DNA from: Tepidiforma sp.
GTDB taxonomy: Bacteria > Chloroflexota > Dehalococcoidia > Tepidiformales > Tepidiformaceae
NCBI RefSeq assembly: GCF_026003995.1
Contig: NZ_BPIG01000002.1
Coordinates: 806,001 to 870,000, forward strand
Length of the DNA stretch: 64,000 nt
Reading direction: 5' to 3'
This document shows, one piece after another, positions 62,441 through 64,000 of the stretch; the first letter of the stretch is position 1, and each line of letters starts with the position of its first letter. Below the pieces are notes generated by a model. That model saw only the letters and a program-made list of their open reading frames with translations. It was not told where the DNA came from and made no database searches. A program made the position numbers and the translations under genes.

Positions 62441-63625
62441 ATGGACTTCCGCGACACCCCGGAAGAGGCCGCATTCCGCGCCGAAGTTCGCAAGTTCATC
62501 GAAGAGGAGGGCCACAAGGCCCGCCAGCGCGATGACGACGGCGAGCGCGGCTTCTACGGCGGCAGCAAAGAGTGGACGAAGGCCCTCGCCGCCCGCGGCT
62601 GGGTCGCCCCCGCCTGGCCGAAGGAGTACGGCGGCGCCGGCCTCTCCGTCATGCAGCAGTTCATCTTCAACTGGGAGCTCGCCGAGGCCCGCCTCCCCCG
62701 CCCCGGCGGCATCGCCGTCGGCTTCGCCGGCCCCACCCTCATCGTTCACGGCACCGAAGAGCAGAAGCAGAAGTACCTCCCCGGCATCCTCTCCGGCGAA
62801 GACATCTGGTGCCAGGGCTACTCCGAGCCCGGCGCAGGCTCCGACCTCGCCGCCCTTCAGACCCGCGCCGTCCGCGACGGCGACGACTACATCGTCAACG
62901 GTCAGAAGATCTGGACCTCCGGCGGCCACCTCGCCAAGTACATGATCCTCCTCGCGCGCACCGACCCGGATGCGCCGAAGCACCGCGGCATCACCTATTT
63001 CATCGTCGATATGAAGAGCCCGGGCATCACCGTCCGCCCGCTCGTCAACGCCGCCTACACCCACGAATTCAACGAAGTCTTCTTCGAAGACGTCCGCGTG
63101 CCGCGCGCCAACATCATCGGAGAGGAGAACCGGGGCTGGTATCTCGCCCAGACGACCCTCTCCTTCGAACGCTCCAACATCGGCGGCTCCGTCGGCGCCC
63201 GGCAGGCCGTCGAAGACCTCATCAAGTTCGCCCGCGAAAACACCGCGAACGGGCAGAGCACCCTCGCGCACAACCCGGCCGTCCGCCACGAACTCGTCGA
63301 GCGGTACGTCGAAGCCGGCGTTGCCCAGATGATGAGCTTCAAGATCGTCTCCATCCAGGCAAAGGAAGGCGTCGCGCCCGGCCACGAAGCCGCCGTCGCC
63401 AAGCTCTACGGCACCGAGCTCAACCAGCGCATCTACCGCACCGGGATGAAGGTCCTCGGCCTCTACGGCCAGCTCGATGCGAAGACCGACGGCCCCCGGC
63501 CCCCGATGCGCGGGCGCATCAAGTACATGTACCTCCGCTCGATCGCCAACACGATCGAAGGCGGGACGAGCGAAATCCAGCGCAACATCATCGCCACCCG
63601 GGGCCTCGGCCTGCCCCGAGGCTGA
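62441..63625 (+). CDS. Acyl-CoA dehydrogenase
   Basis: 394 residues from the ATG at 62441 (MDFRDTPEEAAFRAEVRKFI); TACAAT at 62407-62412 and GAGG at 62432 lie upstream. FAD/substrate motifs CQGYSEPGAGSDLAALQTRA and DYIVNGQKIWTSGGHLAKY, GEENRGWYLAQTTL, and the C-terminal NTIEGGTSEIQRNIIATRGLGLPR. Oxidises acyl-CoA to 2-enoyl-CoA with electron transfer flavoprotein. The variant with GAGSDLA and TSGGHLA is frequent in Actinobacteria and Chloroflexota paralogues with unknown chain length. Confidence 0.95.
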   Translation: MDFRDTPEEAAFRAEVRKFIEEEGHKARQRDDDGERGFYGGSKEWTKALAARGWVAPAWPKEYGGAGLSVMQQFIFNWELAEARLPRPGGIAVGFAGPTLIVHGTEEQKQKYLPGILSGEDIWCQGYSEPGAGSDLAALQTRAVRDGDDYIVNGQKIWTSGGHLAKYMILLARTDPDAPKHRGITYFIVDMKSPGITVRPLVNAAYTHEFNEVFFEDVRVPRANIIGEENRGWYLAQTTLSFERSNIGGSVGARQAVEDLIKFARENTANGQSTLAHNPAVRHELVERYVEAGVAQMMSFKIVSIQAKEGVAPGHEAAVAKLYGTELNQRIYRTGMKVLGLYGQLDAKTDGPRPPMRGRIKYMYLRSIANTIEGGTSEIQRNIIATRGLGLPRG

Positions 63626-63647
63626 CGCTTCCTCCCGGCCATCGACC

Positions 63648-63676
63648 AGCGGCCGCCCCTTTCCGGGGCGGCCGCT
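63648..63676 (+). terminator. Hairpin after the acyl-CoA dehydrogenase gene
   Basis: 12-bp stem AGCGGCCGCCCC / GGGGCGGCCGCT, five-base loop, but no T-run follows. Possible terminator or mRNA end stabiliser. Confidence 0.45.
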
Positions 63677-63740
63677 TCGCGGCCCGGACCTGCCCAAAGT
63701 GGACCTGTCAGGCGCCCCGCCAATCACGTGTACTGTGGCA

Positions 63741-64000
63741 ATGGACCGTCCCGACCCGGCCGAACGCGCCGCTTGTGCATGGTGGGCGGCGGACCGCGCC
63801 ATCGCCACCTTCGAACGGCTGTCCACCGGCTTCCACGAAGCGTCGGCCGCTAACGGCTGGCCGCGTAAAGTTCACATCGCCCACCTCGCGGACTGGAATC
63901 TCGCCTGCGCCGCCCTGCTGGAAGGTCGGCACCCGGCCGAGGCGATGGGTATCTCGGCCCGGCTCTGGCGCACTGCCGCCGAAGCCGACATCAACGCCTG
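63741..64000 (+). CDS. N-terminal part of a hypothetical, possibly DinB-like protein (cut by window end)
   Basis: ATG at 63741, open to the last base; 86 codons visible. TACTGT (63731-63736) ends four bases before the ATG. Sequence: MDRPDPAERAACAWW, a helix with FERLSTGFHEAS, then KVHIAHLADWNLACAALLEG, which looks like the first helices of a DinB/YfiT-type bundle with a His at the metal position. Too little is visible for a firm call. Confidence 0.45.
   Translation, partial: MDRPDPAERAACAWWAADRAIATFERLSTGFHEASAANGWPRKVHIAHLADWNLACAALLEGRHPAEAMGISARLWRTAAEADINA

Overview
The window is 64 kb of very GC-rich bacterial chromosome, roughly 70 % G+C by eye, with codons ending overwhelmingly in C or G, dense gene packing and stop codons often only a few bases apart. 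Gene content fits Chloroflexota: a beta' subunit with a long coiled-coil insertion, a solitary 5S rRNA gene, an ATP-type PEP carboxykinase, methylerythritol-phosphate isoprenoid genes, and many acyl-CoA and MaoC/SDR enzymes. From memory I favour a thermophilic Tepidiforma-like lineage, but I cannot verify this without searches.

Layout. 1-8.9 kb: the end of a probable ABC solute-binding protein, a Ca2+/Na+ antiporter, then a leftward block with pckA, an HDOD protein, a carboxyltransferase subunit and a DUF512 radical SAM protein. 7.97-11.9 kb: a tight leftward operon SDR-rluB-cmk-plsC-ispH, running into the radical SAM gene. 12.1-21.7 kb: mixed housekeeping genes, including a lamin-tail surface protein, CaiB-type CoA transferase, YqgE, an AhpD-like protein, a fasciclin lipoprotein, HtpX, dienelactone hydrolase, ROK kinase, a PPOX protein and glutathione peroxidase. 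21.7-28 kb: GH1 glycosidase, a HadAB-like dehydratase pair plus SDR (a split MFE-2-like set), a degenerate-receiver GGDEF protein and a HIBADH-family enzyme. 28-37 kb: bL25, ferredoxin, PHP phosphoesterase, DinB, pth, an unusual sigma-region-4 protein, a ferritin-like/VIT transporter, a free-standing 5S rRNA with its own promoter and terminator, and ribosomal protein S1. 37-42.6 kb: clpC, then a lower-GC cassette of three exported proteins, then a truncated second clpC 3' end. The two clpC segments form direct repeats of about 0.7 kb. 42.9-51.3 kb: rpoB-rpoC. 51.4-54.6 kb: a TIGR03960-type radical SAM protein, ispD and ispF. 54.6-61.2 kb: a rightward operon for a diacetamido-uronic-acid nucleotide sugar and its lipid-linked transfer. 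61.2-64 kb: class V aminotransferase, acyl-CoA dehydrogenase and the start of a DinB-like gene.

A striking property is 17 apparent single-base frameshifts in eight otherwise normal genes, including four each in the essential rpoB and rpoC. Most lie in short homopolymers, and removing or restoring one base at each site restores a family-length protein every time. I read these as consensus errors in the assembly, not biology; affected genes are annotated over their full restored span. Several genes show a promoter whose -10 element ends 6-7 bases before the start codon, suggesting that leaderless mRNAs are common here.
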